Assembly: GCA_009363875.1 (NCBI GenBank) | Contig: CM018691.1 | Span: 121,955,404 to 122,019,403 of the forward strand | Length of the DNA stretch: 64,000 nt | Reading direction: 5' to 3' | Source: Mikania micrantha | Lineage: Eukaryota > Streptophyta > Magnoliopsida > Asterales > Asteraceae | Shown here: piece after piece, positions 1-10,560 of the stretch | Position numbering within the stretch: the stretch's first letter is position 1 | Layout: the number at the start of each line of letters is the position of its first letter | The notes under the pieces: generated by a model | Seen by the model: only the letters and a program-made list of their open reading frames with translations | The model's database searches: none | What the model was told of the DNA's origin: nothing | Position numbers and translations under genes: made by a program

Positions 1-376
1 GTAGCCAAAACCATCTAAGACACTTTAGATCATACATGCATGCAAGTATATCATCATCTACGATCAAGTTATGCATAATGACATATCTACAACATCATGT
101 ATCATCACAATATATCGTCTAATCACTATAGATCATCAAAATCAGTAGGTATAAGATCAAACCCAGATTCAAATCATTCAAGATTCGTGCATGCAAGGTT
201 AAAGAGCTTGCATGTGGGTTTTAGACCTTACATGTGTGTTTTTGTGTGTGTTGAGGGCATAGAACTCATGGAAACTACCTTCGAATGCTTCAAATGGCCG
301 AGATGATGAGTTCAACAGATCCTGGAGCTTCTGGACGATCGATATTGTGCAGCAACAAGGTGGGGATGAGGGTGTT
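1..376 (-). mobile_element. Tekay-like LTR fragment, 3' part, minus strand
   Basis: Reverse-oriented part of a long gypsy LTR that runs off the left edge. It closely resembles 34260-34560, another minus-strand LTR: both carry a run of atcatcaaaatcagta, then cccagattcaaa, then a tgcatgcaagg block and ttacatgtgtgttt. The LTR resumes at 3276 after a solo LTR insertion. Bases 372-376 (GTGTT) are the left copy of that insertion's target duplication. No coding capacity. Confidence 0.75.
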
Positions 377-3275
377 TATGACACCCCGTAATTTCCAGGT
401 CAGCTTATTGTTTATTTAAATGTTTCTGTACACGTGGCACGACAGTACGAACACCGACACACGACTAGATAATTCGAGGAATTATCGAGAAACAGCACAC
501 ACGAGTCGAAACACGCGAACGTTGGTGAACGTCTAGCACATGGTGTAACACAACACTCGAAAGCTCACGAAACACTCACACATTGAACTTGGAAGTTCAA
601 ACGAGGCCAAACGATAGTCCGTAGACATGAAAACGGCGACGAACGGATCGAACCCATTAAACTAGGCCTATTGGGCTCCTCAGGGGCCCATCGTGGTACG
701 CGATGGCCCAACAGGAGGCCCAATAGTGGTACGCGACAAGCGACGCGAGGGTTTGACTCCTGAAATCCGCCGCGATACGCGGAGAGGATCTGGGATCCCC
801 ACCGCGGTACGCGACGCCGTCCTGACGACAAAATTTTATAAAACCAAGACAATGATACCTATGCTACCACTTACCATCATTATACTCGGCTTCACACTCC
901 ATTTCCCGACCCTATCACCATCTTTACCACCTGCAACATTCAAAGGAAGGAAGCCATTAGAGACCTTCTCAAAGCTCAAACTTGAAGGCTTGGAAGCTTG
1001 AAAATCGCAAGGAAGGTCAAGTATCGTCGTCATCACCTTCTTCCTGTCGAATCCAACAATCTCAGGAGTTTCAGGAGCTGTTCATCCATCTTCCTAGTGT
1101 TCAAGAAGCTCTAGAAGGTAGTTTTATGCTCCAAACCCACTTTCACATCGTTTGCACACACATGCATGTGTTAAAACCCACATGCAAGCACCCATAGTGC
1201 ACATGCACGAGGTTATGATCTGGGTTTGCTAGTTTTACTATGTTTCTTGATGATTTATGATGATATTATGATGATTTGTGATGATCCATGGGATTGTGTA
1301 AGTATAGACTTCATGTTTTGGATGATGAAATATTTGCATCCATGTATGATTCATGACTATTGAAATGATTTTGAATATTGGTAGAGGTTTATTGATGATA
1401 TTAGAAGGTTAACCCATGATTAGATTGTGTTAAAATGGTTAAAAACATGATTTTTATGAACCTTTCTATTTTTAGAAACTTTTTATTTTCAAAATGGTGA
1501 TTTGGTGAAGATGATGAGTATGCATGTATCCAGATATGTTGTATGAATGATAATATGATGATTTGAAGCTTAAGAATGTGATTTGGATATTGAAAATGGT
1601 CATTTTAACAAAGTTACTAAATATAGTAACTTTTGTAGACCAAATGTTGTTAAGTGATAAATTTGGCTAGGTTGTTATGTTTAAATAATGTTAAATGGTT
1701 TATTATTATGTTTTGTGGCATTAAAATGGATTAGAAGTCTTTAGATGGTCACTTTTTATGAAAAAACTACAAAGTTACTATTTATAGTAACTTTATTTTT
1801 AGAAAAACCGATTTATAAACATGTTGTGTGATTTGAGCTTGCTAAGTGGTTTATTATGTTATAACATGATGATTAGATGCTAAGTTAGATGGTTTCCGAC
1901 ATCACGTATGCTAAAAATGGAAACTTTCCATTTTAAGAAACTTTTGTATACTAATATGATATGAATGGCTTATATGAATCAGTATGGTAATGTGCTATGT
2001 GTTAACATGATCACATAGGACTAATGAGCATGCTAGAACTATAAAACCATTATGCTTTGTGAACTTTCCATAAATGGAAACTTACTATAAATAGGAAGTT
2101 GTTCATAGACGCGACTTGCGCGTTTTGCACACGACGAGCACTTACACGTTGCTACAGGAGTCACAACCGTCACACGGTTCACCAACGGGTCGTTGACTTG
2201 ACACGGTCAACTTTGGTCAAACACGGTCAATATGGACCAACACGGTCAAACACGGTCAATGTGGACCAACACGAGCAAACACGGTCATTGTGGACCGACA
2301 CGGACAAACATGAACAACCGAGGGTTGTTGAGCACGAACACGAGCACTAACACGAGCACGGTCACTAACACGAGCTTACGAGCGGTATACGATGTAGGTT
2401 GCCGGTGACCGACGTACTTTCTACACAAGGAGCTTACGCATTTATTTTACAAGCATCACTAAGGTGAGTTTACGGCCCCTCTGTACTCTTTTTCAAACGC
2501 TTTTAAATAGGGTGAGAATACTAGTTACATCGAGTCAAACATCTATTAATGTACAAACATTTTTGTGTATGCTGGTTTATTAGACAAACATTAAGTGTTG
2601 AACTCGTAACAAGTCCTCACAAAGTCTTACCGTTAATGTACCAACAACGTGGTAGGTTTGAATGGATCCGTTTGGGTGTGACTAACCCCGCGTGGCACAA
2701 TATTGACTGGATGTCATAACACGTGAAACTTTGACCTAACTTGCTGTGTATACAAGACACAGCGGAGAAAGGACAAACAAGTCTAGTTCGGTAGTGACGC
2801 ACTGACACTTGGAGCCTAGGGCTCGGTACTAACATATGATAAACAGCATGACACACTTTTCATTACTATATGTATATCAAAACCTTTGAACTCACCAACC
2901 TTTGTGTTGACACTTTTTCTAACTTGTATTCTCAGGTAACTAGCGTGGCTAGCATGAGGACAGGAATGCACCTTTAAGGGACGAGCATTAGGGATCTACA
3001 TGCATTATGTCGTGTCATTTTGAAAACAATTTAGTTTTATTGCGTTAAACAATGTTGTATTAAACTTATTACTTTCCGCTGCATGTTATGATAACTATAT
3101 TTTTCCGCTGCAATACGATTTATAATTCTGCTGCAAACTATTTTGTTAAGTGTATGTGTCAAACATTGTATTTGTAAACTCATATAGGAGTATTCTATAT
3201 GACCTTGAGCTGTGATTCTGGCCATGTCACACCCACGTGGACTGACACCACGAGTGGTAATTTGGGGGTGTGACA
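377..3275 (+). mobile_element. Solo LTR, Tekay-like Ty3-gypsy (2899 bp)
   Basis: A complete LTR with no internal region. It is flanked by a perfect 5-bp duplication GTGTT (372-376 and 3276-3280), which fixes both ends. It begins TATGACACCCC and ends GGGTGTGACA, so the usual first dinucleotide TG reads TA. Landmarks in order: palindromic GGTACGCG words at about 690-816; TATA box TTTTATAAAACC at 834-845; five A/T-cored hairpins near 1470, 1621, 1782, 1931 and 2072; an ACACGGTCAA-rich stretch at 2195-2300; a donor-like AAG/GTGAGT at 2461-2469 and an acceptor-like TTCTCAG ending at 2935; and three TTCCGCTG-like words near the end. It sits inside a related minus-strand LTR. It probably arose by LTR-LTR recombination of a full element. 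Confidence 0.88.
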
Positions 3276-3922
3276 GTGTTAGAGCTCTAGCAACTTCCTC
3301 CAATCTCTTCCAAAGCTTCCTTATGATTTTCAAGCTTCAACAATGGCTTCTAATGGTGTAATCAGATGAAAATGCAAAGAAAATGTCGAGGGAAGGCGTG
3401 TAGAAGCAAGAGAAATGATGAAAGGGTGTAGAGTAGGCATAATGGTCTTGGTTTTATAAAGATTTGGCGTCTGGATGTCGTAGCATACCGCCAAGCCTGT
3501 CAAAAAGATGCTTCATGTACCGCGATGGATTTCGGGAATTCAAAATCCCCGCCCACTCGTCGCGTACCGCCATGGGCCTCTCTAGGGTCCTTAGCGTACC
3601 GCGACGAGTCCCGGAAGAGCCCAATAGGCCCAATTTCAATGGTTTAGCCCGTTTTTCGCCGTTTTCTCCCTTACGGACTATTGTTCGGCATCGTTTGAGT
3701 TTTCAAGTCCAATGTTCGAGCGTTTCGTGAGGTTTCTAGTGTTTGGTTACACAATGTGCTAACGTTCACCAACGTTCGTGTTTTCTTAGACAGGTAGTGC
3801 TTGTACTGTCATGCCACGTGTCACACTAAATTAAACTAATTCTAGTGCCACGTATACAATTATTAATTAAGTAAACATTTAATTAAATAAGATGCTGACC
3901 TGGATTTTTACAGGGTGTCATA
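3276..3922 (-). mobile_element. Tekay-like LTR fragment, 5' part, minus strand
   Basis: Continuation of the minus-strand LTR from 1-376. Read on the minus strand it starts TATGACACCCTG at 3922, the same noncanonical TA start as the solo LTR at 377. On that strand it carries palindromic GTACGCG-type words (plus coordinates 3476-3608) followed by a TATA box TTTATAAAAC (3451-3460). Whether it belongs to a full element to the left cannot be seen. Its right end abuts the 3' LTR of the next element to within about one base. Confidence 0.75.
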
Positions 3923-4318
3923 GTTAGTACAACCAAATCCGGATCGGGTCTTGTTGTCGGGTTGGACCGAGCCTAGCTATCCCGAGCATGGATCCTAACT
4001 GCAACAACATAGAAGATCTTCGTTAGAGGGCCCGAGGGGAGTGCCCTTTACATAAGATGATAAAGTGAAGAACACGTAAATAAATGACTATAATAAATAA
4101 CAGATAATGAGGTGTGATAGAATTGTAGAGAAGCGTGACTCTTGTTCTTTCTTGGATCAGAACCTTTCTAGAGTCTGGTCAAGAAGTTCAAACCCTTGCT
4201 AATTAAGGTTGGCAGGGTTAACTATGATTACGTATAGAAAGACATAAAGGCAAAGTTGGCTAGGCATGTCTTGCTAAGGTTAGCAAGGCCACCTTGCCTA
4301 GGCATACCTACATCATCA
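3922..4318 (-). mobile_element. 3' LTR of noncoding (LARD-like) element, shortened
   Basis: About 397 bp, matching 23235-23822 at high identity in the same orientation. On the minus strand it begins TGATGATGTAGG. Relative to the right copy it lacks two blocks. One is about 40 bp after the gggcccgag word. The other is about 170 bp that contains the TATA box. This copy would therefore make a poor promoter. The PPT lies next to it at 4319-4327 (ACTGGGGGC on the minus strand). The first LTR base is uncertain because a Tekay LTR abuts here. Confidence 0.75.
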
Positions 4319-5324
4319 GCCCCCAGTGTAGTGTGATGTAGCTTTAGCTACATTATGCTAGACTTAACTCACATTTTTCATTGCCTTAGTGTTTTTGTGA
4401 TTTTTCTTGCGGAGCCTCAATGATACTAAGTTTTAAAAGGATGAACTTCATCTTTGCAAGATTGGATCTATCAAATCTAAAATATCTGAGTTTTAAACTG
4501 AATAGAGTTACTATGATTGATTTTATCCTCTTATATTCTTTAGAAATTTGTATCTTGATCCTTGGCTATGATGACACATAGGATCTTGAGCATTATTTTT
4601 ATTGTGTTTAAACAAGCCTTCAAGGTAACGCTAGGTTGCCTGGGTGAGACCAGGCAAGGCTACTTGTTGAGCCAATGCTTTCTGGGCAAAACCAAACACG
4701 ACTGGTTGATGAGACAAGGCTCCTTGGATAAAACTGAGCAGGGTCACCAAATGAGACAAGACTTTTTTAAGAGGGCTTAGGTGGAACTATCTGAGGCTGC
4801 CTGGGTGAAAACGTGCAAGGCAGCCTCGTTGAGGCTAGACTTCCCTGATAAGGGGAAGCAAGGTTGCCTGATTGAGGCAATGCTTTGTGGGAGGTTACAT
4901 AAGTGAGTTTTGAAAACGTTTCCCAAACTATATGTATGGTTTCAAGCCTATTATGTTGCTAGTTGTGCTTAAATTTCTTCCAGGTATTCTTCTTAAGAAG
5001 ATAAAATCAAATATAAAGTTTGCATATAATTATCATCCATCACTTGATCAGGTACTATGCATGAATTAGATTGCGCATTTGTAGCTTTGACTCTTCAACC
5101 ATGTCCTTGTACTCAAATAAATGCATAGTAATGTTCTCATTATAAAAAGGTTTATTATAGGGCTTTGAGCTCGGAGATGGAATATTGCAATGTGAACAAT
5201 TGTAAGTTAGTCACCACTTTGTAATGTTACATTAAGTAAGAAAGTTATACTGATCAATTTAAGCGCAAGTCTCATGACACCAGGCAAGGTTCTTGACCCT
5301 TTAGCAAGGATAAGGTGAGCTAAA
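4319..5324 (-). mobile_element. Internal region of LARD-like element, PPT end
   Basis: About 1 kb of internal sequence between the PPT and the Tekay insertion site. No recognised protein domain is present. It is rich in variations of one word (caggcaaggct, tgggtgagacc, gcaaggttgcctg), which gives short repetitive open frames such as 4562-4780. I regard these as by-products of the DNA repeat. The target duplication CCTCA (5325-5329) marks where the Tekay element entered. Confidence 0.6.
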
Positions 5325-5677
5325 CCTCATGTGACACCTCGCAATTTCCAGGTCAGCATTTATTTTATTTTAATAATTGTGAGTATTATTATTTCATACG
5401 TGGCACTAGAATAATTGTATTTAGTGTGACACGTGGCACAACGGACCAAACACACCGATAATTCGAGGAATTATCGCACGAATCTCGCACTTGTCTTGAA
5501 TGACGAACGTTGGTGAACGGATCGAACCACAGTACACTTTCACTGCACAATTAGATTCCGGAGAACCTAAGTTAGTAGAACAACGCTTATGTGTCGAGAA
5601 ACGATGATCGTATTCGATAAATACGAGAAATTCGGTTCAAAACAATGAAATTGGGCTTATTGGGCTCAACCGAGACC

Positions 5678-5916
5678 CATCGCGGTACGCGATGGACACC
5701 TAACTGGGCCTTCGCGGTACGCGAAGCCTGGGCGGGAGAATTTGAATTCTCCGAAATCCATCGCGGTACGCGACGACCGATCATCTTCCACCTCCGCGGT
5801 ACGCGACGTGTTTCGGGAACCGAATGATTATTTTAATCATCGCGATACGCGATGGTGCTTTTTGGGCGGTGTCGCGGTACGCGACAGGTCTAATTTCGTA
5901 GAAATCTTTATAAAAC
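5678..5916 (+). promoter_or_regulatory. Palindromic word cluster and TATA box of the Tekay LTR
   Basis: Six copies of a palindromic word of the form TCGCGGTACGCGA start near 5681, 5712, 5761, 5793, 5840 and 5871. The flanking bases often extend the palindrome, as in catcgcg...cgcgatg. The TATA box TTTATAAAACC begins at 5907, about 22 bp after the last palindrome. An identical copy lies in the 3' LTR at 14344-14582. The layout suggests an upstream protein-binding array with a core promoter. The transcription start has not been observed. Confidence 0.65.
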
Positions 5917-7433
5917 CCAAGTTAATCATTCTGGCACCCCTATTCGAACTCTATCGACTGAAACACTCAATTTCGACCCAGAACCCTCTGTTACAACCAT
6001 TTCACACCAGAAGGAAGCCACCTTGAGTCCTTTGAAGGCCATTCTTGAAGATTGAGGTATGGTGAAGGCTTCAAGAACACCCAACCATCATTCTCCTCTG
6101 CATCTGGACGAACCTCAACCTCCCTAGGGCTGTTCCAGAAGCTGCTCAAGCCTCATTTCGTGGATTTGAAGCTTTGTAAGGTAGTATTTGAGTTTAATCT
6201 TGACTAGAATCACTAGAAATCTCACATGCAAGGGGAAATACCCACATGCATCACCATCACACACCTAATCACGAAATTTGGTGATATTAGATCTGTTATT
6301 CAATGATGATATTACTGATCTGATGTTTTGAGAATGATCTATGATGATATATGTTGAATATGGTGATGATTTGTTGATTTTATTATGAAATAGGAACTTT
6401 TAACAACATGCATGTATGATCTAAGTGGTTTTACACGATTTTGGATATTGAAACGTTGATTAAAGTGTTATTGATGATGATTTTCAAGGTTAGAATGGTT
6501 ATCTATGTCAAGATTTAATCATTTGGGGATTGTTACTAATTTTAGTAACTTTAATGATACAAAATGTGTGTTCTTGATGAAATGACCACATTTGCATGTG
6601 TAGATCTATAAGTTATGCTTAAAAATGATGTTTAGAAGTTAAATGGTGATTATTTGATGTGTTGGAATGATTAGAATTGAGAAAGATATGATATTTAGGA
6701 ATGTTACTAAATATAGTAACTTTTTGTTATGAAATTCCTAGAAATGATGAATTTGTTAAAGATTGTATGTTTGATATGCTTAGTTGAAGTGGTTACAATG
6801 ATAATATGTGATTTTTCAATTTAATTGAATGAGATATGTGCATTTGTCTAGAGTTACTATAAATAGTAACTTTATTTTGCAAAGTCGGAAATAGGAGCAT
6901 GCTAGTTATGACTAAATGGCTATCTATGACTAGGATAGTGATGTTTAGATGATGTTAGTTGTTAAACATGATGAAATATGCTTATTTGGACAACTTTCCA
7001 TAAATAGAAACTTTTATGCGCAAACTATGCTAAACCGGCTATGTGTAACTATGTGCTATGTGATAACATGCTCATTTAGGATAAATATGCATCTTAGAAT
7101 AATCGGAATGTGATTTTATGCATGACTTGCCTAATGTGGAAACTTTCCTCATAGGAATGACTTTTGGTATCCGTGCACACTTCACATGACACTAAACCGC
7201 ACGTTACACACACTTGATCCAGAACCATCACCAACGGGTCGTTAGGTCAAACACGGTCAACACGGTCAAACACGGTCAACACGACCCACATAACAACTTG
7301 GAGTTGTTAAACACTAACACGGTCCTGTGAGACCCACGTGTACGTAAACACAAACTCATAACACATATGTGATATAGGTAACTGCTAGCTGGTGAGCTAC
7401 TCTATTCCGTGCAAACACTCTACTCAAACTCAG

Positions 7434-7891
7434 GTGAGTTTACAGCCCCACTTTTACTTATCAACTGTTTTACTCAACTTTGGGGTGAGAATATTATTGC
7501 AACTATTTAGATGTATGACTTGTATGTTGTGAAAACCATTTTCGAGTGTAACTATTATCGCTTAAAGTCCTCACTTATCCTTACCGTTAGTTGAATTAAC
7601 AAACGAGTCGTAATTACGTAGTACTACTGGGTTTGACTAACCCCACTCGGCACCAATGTTGACTGGAGGTCATAACGAGTGTAATTTCGATGTGAATGCG
7701 GGTTCAGCGATGACCTGCGGAGGCAAACGGGAACAGTCTAGTTTCGGTAAGATGAACTGACACACTCCACGGATCGTTGTATCCAACAACAAAACTTAAC
7801 ATACCCAGTATATATCTGTTTACTATTTGTGTCTGTCTAAACCTGTGAACTCACCACCTTTTTAGTTGACACTTTTCGCATGTATTCTTAG
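7434..7891 (+). other. Intron-like module inside the LTR
   Basis: A donor-like CAG/GTGAGTTTACAGCCCC begins the module and an acceptor-like TGTATTCTTAG (TTCTCAG in the 3' LTR copy) ends it, 458 bp apart. The equivalent module in the 3' LTR is 16134-16591. Equivalent pairs occur in the other Tekay-type LTRs at 2464-2935, 51248-52403 and 58989-60268. On the minus strand they occur at 33417-32939 and 38359-37861. In all of them the acceptor lies 300-354 bp before the LTR end. The splice-site match is seen; splicing itself is inference. Confidence 0.45.
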
Positions 7892-8242
7892 GTAACTGAT
7901 GGAGCACACGCTAGGACGCGCACAAGGAAGCATTAAGGAGTCTGACTGGCATATAGACTCAAGTCCTAGGCTTTGTGTGCATTTGTTTTGTTTTAAAAAC
8001 GATTTAATCTATGTAGTGTCTGACACAATTTACATTTCCGCTGTACTTGTTCTTATTTAATTCCGCTGCTTTTGTTATAAACATTTTCCGCTGCTTACTT
8101 ATGAAATCCATGTTTATTTTATAAACCTGTGTGAATGTGTAACTCATATAGAGTCGTTCTATATGACCACGAGATGTGATCCTAGCCATGTCACACCCAC
8201 GTGGACTGACACCACAAGTGGGAATTTGGGGGTGTGACAGAC

Positions 8243-8254
8243 TGGTATCAGAGC
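8243..8254 (+). other. Primer binding site (initiator tRNA-Met type)
   Basis: TGGTATCAGAGC lies three bases after the LTR's terminal CA. This is the standard plant LTR-retrotransposon primer site complementary to the 3' end of initiator tRNA-Met, and it starts minus-strand DNA synthesis. It confirms the plus orientation and the LTR boundary. Confidence 0.95.
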
Positions 8255-8395
8255 CTTGGTTATAGGGAACTAGGTTTGCATGTAGTAAACTTAGACTATA
8301 GCCACTGCTCTACATTAGACACTACACTTAGAAATTTCACATTGATGTTACAATTCTCTCTGTTGACTATTACTTACTGCCTTGAGATTTACAGG

Positions 8396-9184
8396 ATGTC
8401 TGAAAATAGTGGAAACACCAGACGTAACCCAGGGAAGAGACCAGCAGAGAACGAGCTGACGTACGAGAGCCGACAGCGCGTTCGGGATATCATGTCCCAT
8501 ACAGACGCAGTGATGGCCGAGCAGGCGCGCATTGCTAAGCGCGCTAGGTCATGGACCTGGCACCCATTTATGGTATGGGATTGGATCGTTGAGGAGAGGG
8601 TGCCTCCTCATCGTGTTATCACTGATGATGATCGAGCACACCGACTACCGGCACTGGGAGTGTCATCTGAGCGGGCTTTTGCGGCCGTTGTTTCCAGGAT
8701 GTCTCGGGAAGCCCGTAAGGCTTGCGAGCGGGATGAGGAGATCAGAGCTCTCCGAGAGGAGAACCAGCACCTTCGCGGACAGATGGACCACATGCGTGAG
8801 CAAGTGGTGGGGGAGATTGCGGCACTCCGGAACCGGACGGCACAGTTGGAGGAGCGACACGGGGAGGTCGCTGCTGTGGTCCAGGACCACGGTGAGCGAC
8901 TGGTTGTTGTGGAGGATGTTGCAGGGGAGAACCAGGCGGCACTTCAGAACGCCTGGGCTGATCAGCTACTCGTGGAACCGGAGGAAAAGCCGGACCAAGG
9001 GCCCCAATTCGAGGCTGAAAACCTCGAAGAAGAAGATTTCGATGAGGACCCAGACGAGGATCCTGAAGAGGCTGATGAAGACGGACCTGCCGATAGTGGA
9101 GATTCACACTCCACGATTGTCCAGTTAGATTTCTATTGCAGTATTTTATTTCTTTCAGTATTTTACTTTTGTATTCTCAGATGA
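8396..9184 (+). CDS. Extra ORF upstream of gag in the Tekay element (263 aa)
   Basis: Intact ORF beginning at the ATG after a TTTACAG acceptor-like sequence, about 140 bp past the PBS. I do not recognise a named domain. Visible features: a basic N-terminus (residues 1-55, RNPGKRPAE and RIAKRARS); a tryptophan-rich patch (SWTWHPFMVWDWIVEERVPP, about 54-73); a long heptad-like coiled coil (about 120-190) with many E, R and L; a very acidic segment (about 200-235, EEEDFDEDPDEDPEE); and a hydrophobic C-terminal tail that may instead be read-through of an intron. Its third positions are more GC-rich than those of gag-pol. It has no stop codon, whereas the adjacent gag-pol has five. It is not gag: the capsid-type domain and zinc knuckles come later. 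Function unknown; a structural or accessory role is inference. The true 3' end is uncertain because acceptor-like TTTCAG and TTCTCAG lie near the stop. Confidence 0.6.
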   Translation: MSENSGNTRRNPGKRPAENELTYESRQRVRDIMSHTDAVMAEQARIAKRARSWTWHPFMVWDWIVEERVPPHRVITDDDRAHRLPALGVSSERAFAAVVSRMSREARKACERDEEIRALREENQHLRGQMDHMREQVVGEIAALRNRTAQLEERHGEVAAVVQDHGERLVVVEDVAGENQAALQNAWADQLLVEPEEKPDQGPQFEAENLEEEDFDEDPDEDPEEADEDGPADSGDSHSTIVQLDFYCSILFLSVFYFCILR

Positions 9185-9396
9185 GCGGGATGTGCTCATA
9201 GAAGCTTTTGGTAGTATTTCCTCTTGAAAATCATTTTACTTCACGTTTAATATTAATGAGATTGATGTTTTTACTTTATTTATTGTATTCTGACTTTGGT
9301 TGTTGCTGACATGACATCTGAATTGACTTCTGACATGACGATTGGCTAATACTCTAACTCATGCTAACTAACGTTCTAACCTTTCCATATAGAATC

Positions 9397-10560
9397 ATGA
9401 CTGGAAGGGGACCCAATGCCCGAAATCTCAAGCGTAAGGCCGAAAAGGCAAGGATCAACATGATGGTCGAACGAAAGGTCAACAAAGTACTCGCTGAGTA
9501 CGAAGCAAACCGACTTGCTAGCGAGACTAGCGGCACCAACAACGGTACTAACACCTACCTAACGTGACTAACTTAGCATAGGCAACACTGACACTAACTT
9601 ATTGAACTCCGATGCACAGTGTCCCAAGGAAGCACATCAAAGGGATGCTCGTATAAAGCCTTTCTGAGCTGCCACCCTCACAAATTCCAGGGTACCGTGG
9701 GAGCAGTGGGATTGCTTCGCTGGATCGAGAAGCTGGAGTCAGTCTTCTCCATGTCTAAATGCTCGGAGGAGAACCGAGTAAAGTATGCCACCGGAACTCT
9801 GGAGGGACCAACCCTCACATGGTGGAACACACATGTCCAGACCCTTGGACTAGAGACTGCAAACTCCATACCATGGGAAAACTTCACCAGAATGCTGCAT
9901 GAGGAATATTGCCCTCGTGACGAGATCAGGAAGCTTGAGGAAGAGTTTTGGGTACACAAGATGGTGGGATCTGAAATCGAGAAATACTGCACTCGATTTC
10001 ATGAACTGTGTAAGCTGTGCCCGGCAATGGTGACGCCGGAGTACAAGAAAATTGAGCAATTCATCAGTGGACTGCTCGAACAGATACAAAGCATGGTGAC
10101 TGCTTCAGACCACACCACAATTCAACCACTGATTCGACTTGCCCAAAAATTAACAGATCAGGCAGTAGCCCAGGGAAAGCTGCCAAAGAGGGGCGAACAT
10201 CTGAAACCCTAAGAAATCAAGAAGAAGTGGGAGTCCAACAATAACCGAACCTTCTCACCTCAGCAACCGACCCAGCACCGAGCAGCACCTGCTAAGGTCT
10301 TTACCACCACCCAGCCAAATACACAAAGCAAGGGGGGATACCAGGGCAACAGCCCGAAATGCAACGTCTGTAACTTCCATCACTTTGGCCCATGCAAAAG
10401 GGTCAAATGCACTAGCTGCGGAAGGAATGGGCACATGGCCAAGGAATGCCGATCCAACCCCAACCCCAACAACAACAACCAAAACACTCTCAAAGGGTGT
10501 TATGAATGCGGTAAACCGGGACACATGCGGAGGGATTGCCCGCAACTGAAAAAGGGTGGA
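9397..10560 (+). pseudogene. gag: Tekay gag (capsid-like domain and two zinc knuckles), broken
   Basis: The ATG at 9397 (MTGRGPNARNLKRK) opens a basic segment that ends at a TGA at 9565-9567. A stretch of about 50 bp follows with four stops in the same frame; it could be an intron or a lesion. The reading frame resumes at about 9619 with a retrotransposon gag domain (FQGTVGAVGLLRWIEKLESV, TLTWWNTHV, EEFWVHKM, QFISGLLEQIQ). A TAA at 10210-10212 interrupts it. The same frame then continues into a nucleocapsid with CTSCGRNGHMAKEC (near 10408-10449) and CYECGKPGHMRRDC (10498-10539), both CX2CX4HX4C knuckles. The product would form the virus-like particle and bind element RNA. As it stands no full Gag could be made without readthrough. 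Confidence 0.85.

Larger units (their letters stand above)
5330..8239 (+). repeat. 5' LTR of the Tekay element (2910 bp)
   Basis: TGTGACACC...GGTGTGACA. Compared by eye with 13996-16939, the first 1495 bases are identical and every difference (about 25 substitutions) lies between 6826 and 8239. One difference is a 34-bp deletion near 7150, flanked by a tttcct repeat, that removes part of a hairpin retained at 15815-15848. A hairpin series has centres near 6540, 6711, 6861, 7002 and 7154. ACACGGTCAA words lie at 7248-7290 and three TTCCGCTG-type words at 8035-8095. Confidence 0.92.

Noticed and set aside
3923..3927. Possible target duplication at the junction of the Tekay LTR and the LARD 3' LTR
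   Set aside because: The partner flank is outside the window, and the right flank of the LARD element (ctggg) does not match, so insertion order cannot be fixed.
4562..4780. ORF with repeating MRQGSLDKTEQG-like phrases
   Set aside because: Derived from the gcaaggct word repeats of the noncoding element; no homologue recognised.
8532..9128. Long overlapping ORF in another frame of the Tekay upstream ORF
   Set aside because: Shadow frame caused by GC-rich codons. The frame starting at 8396 has the better start and coherent composition.
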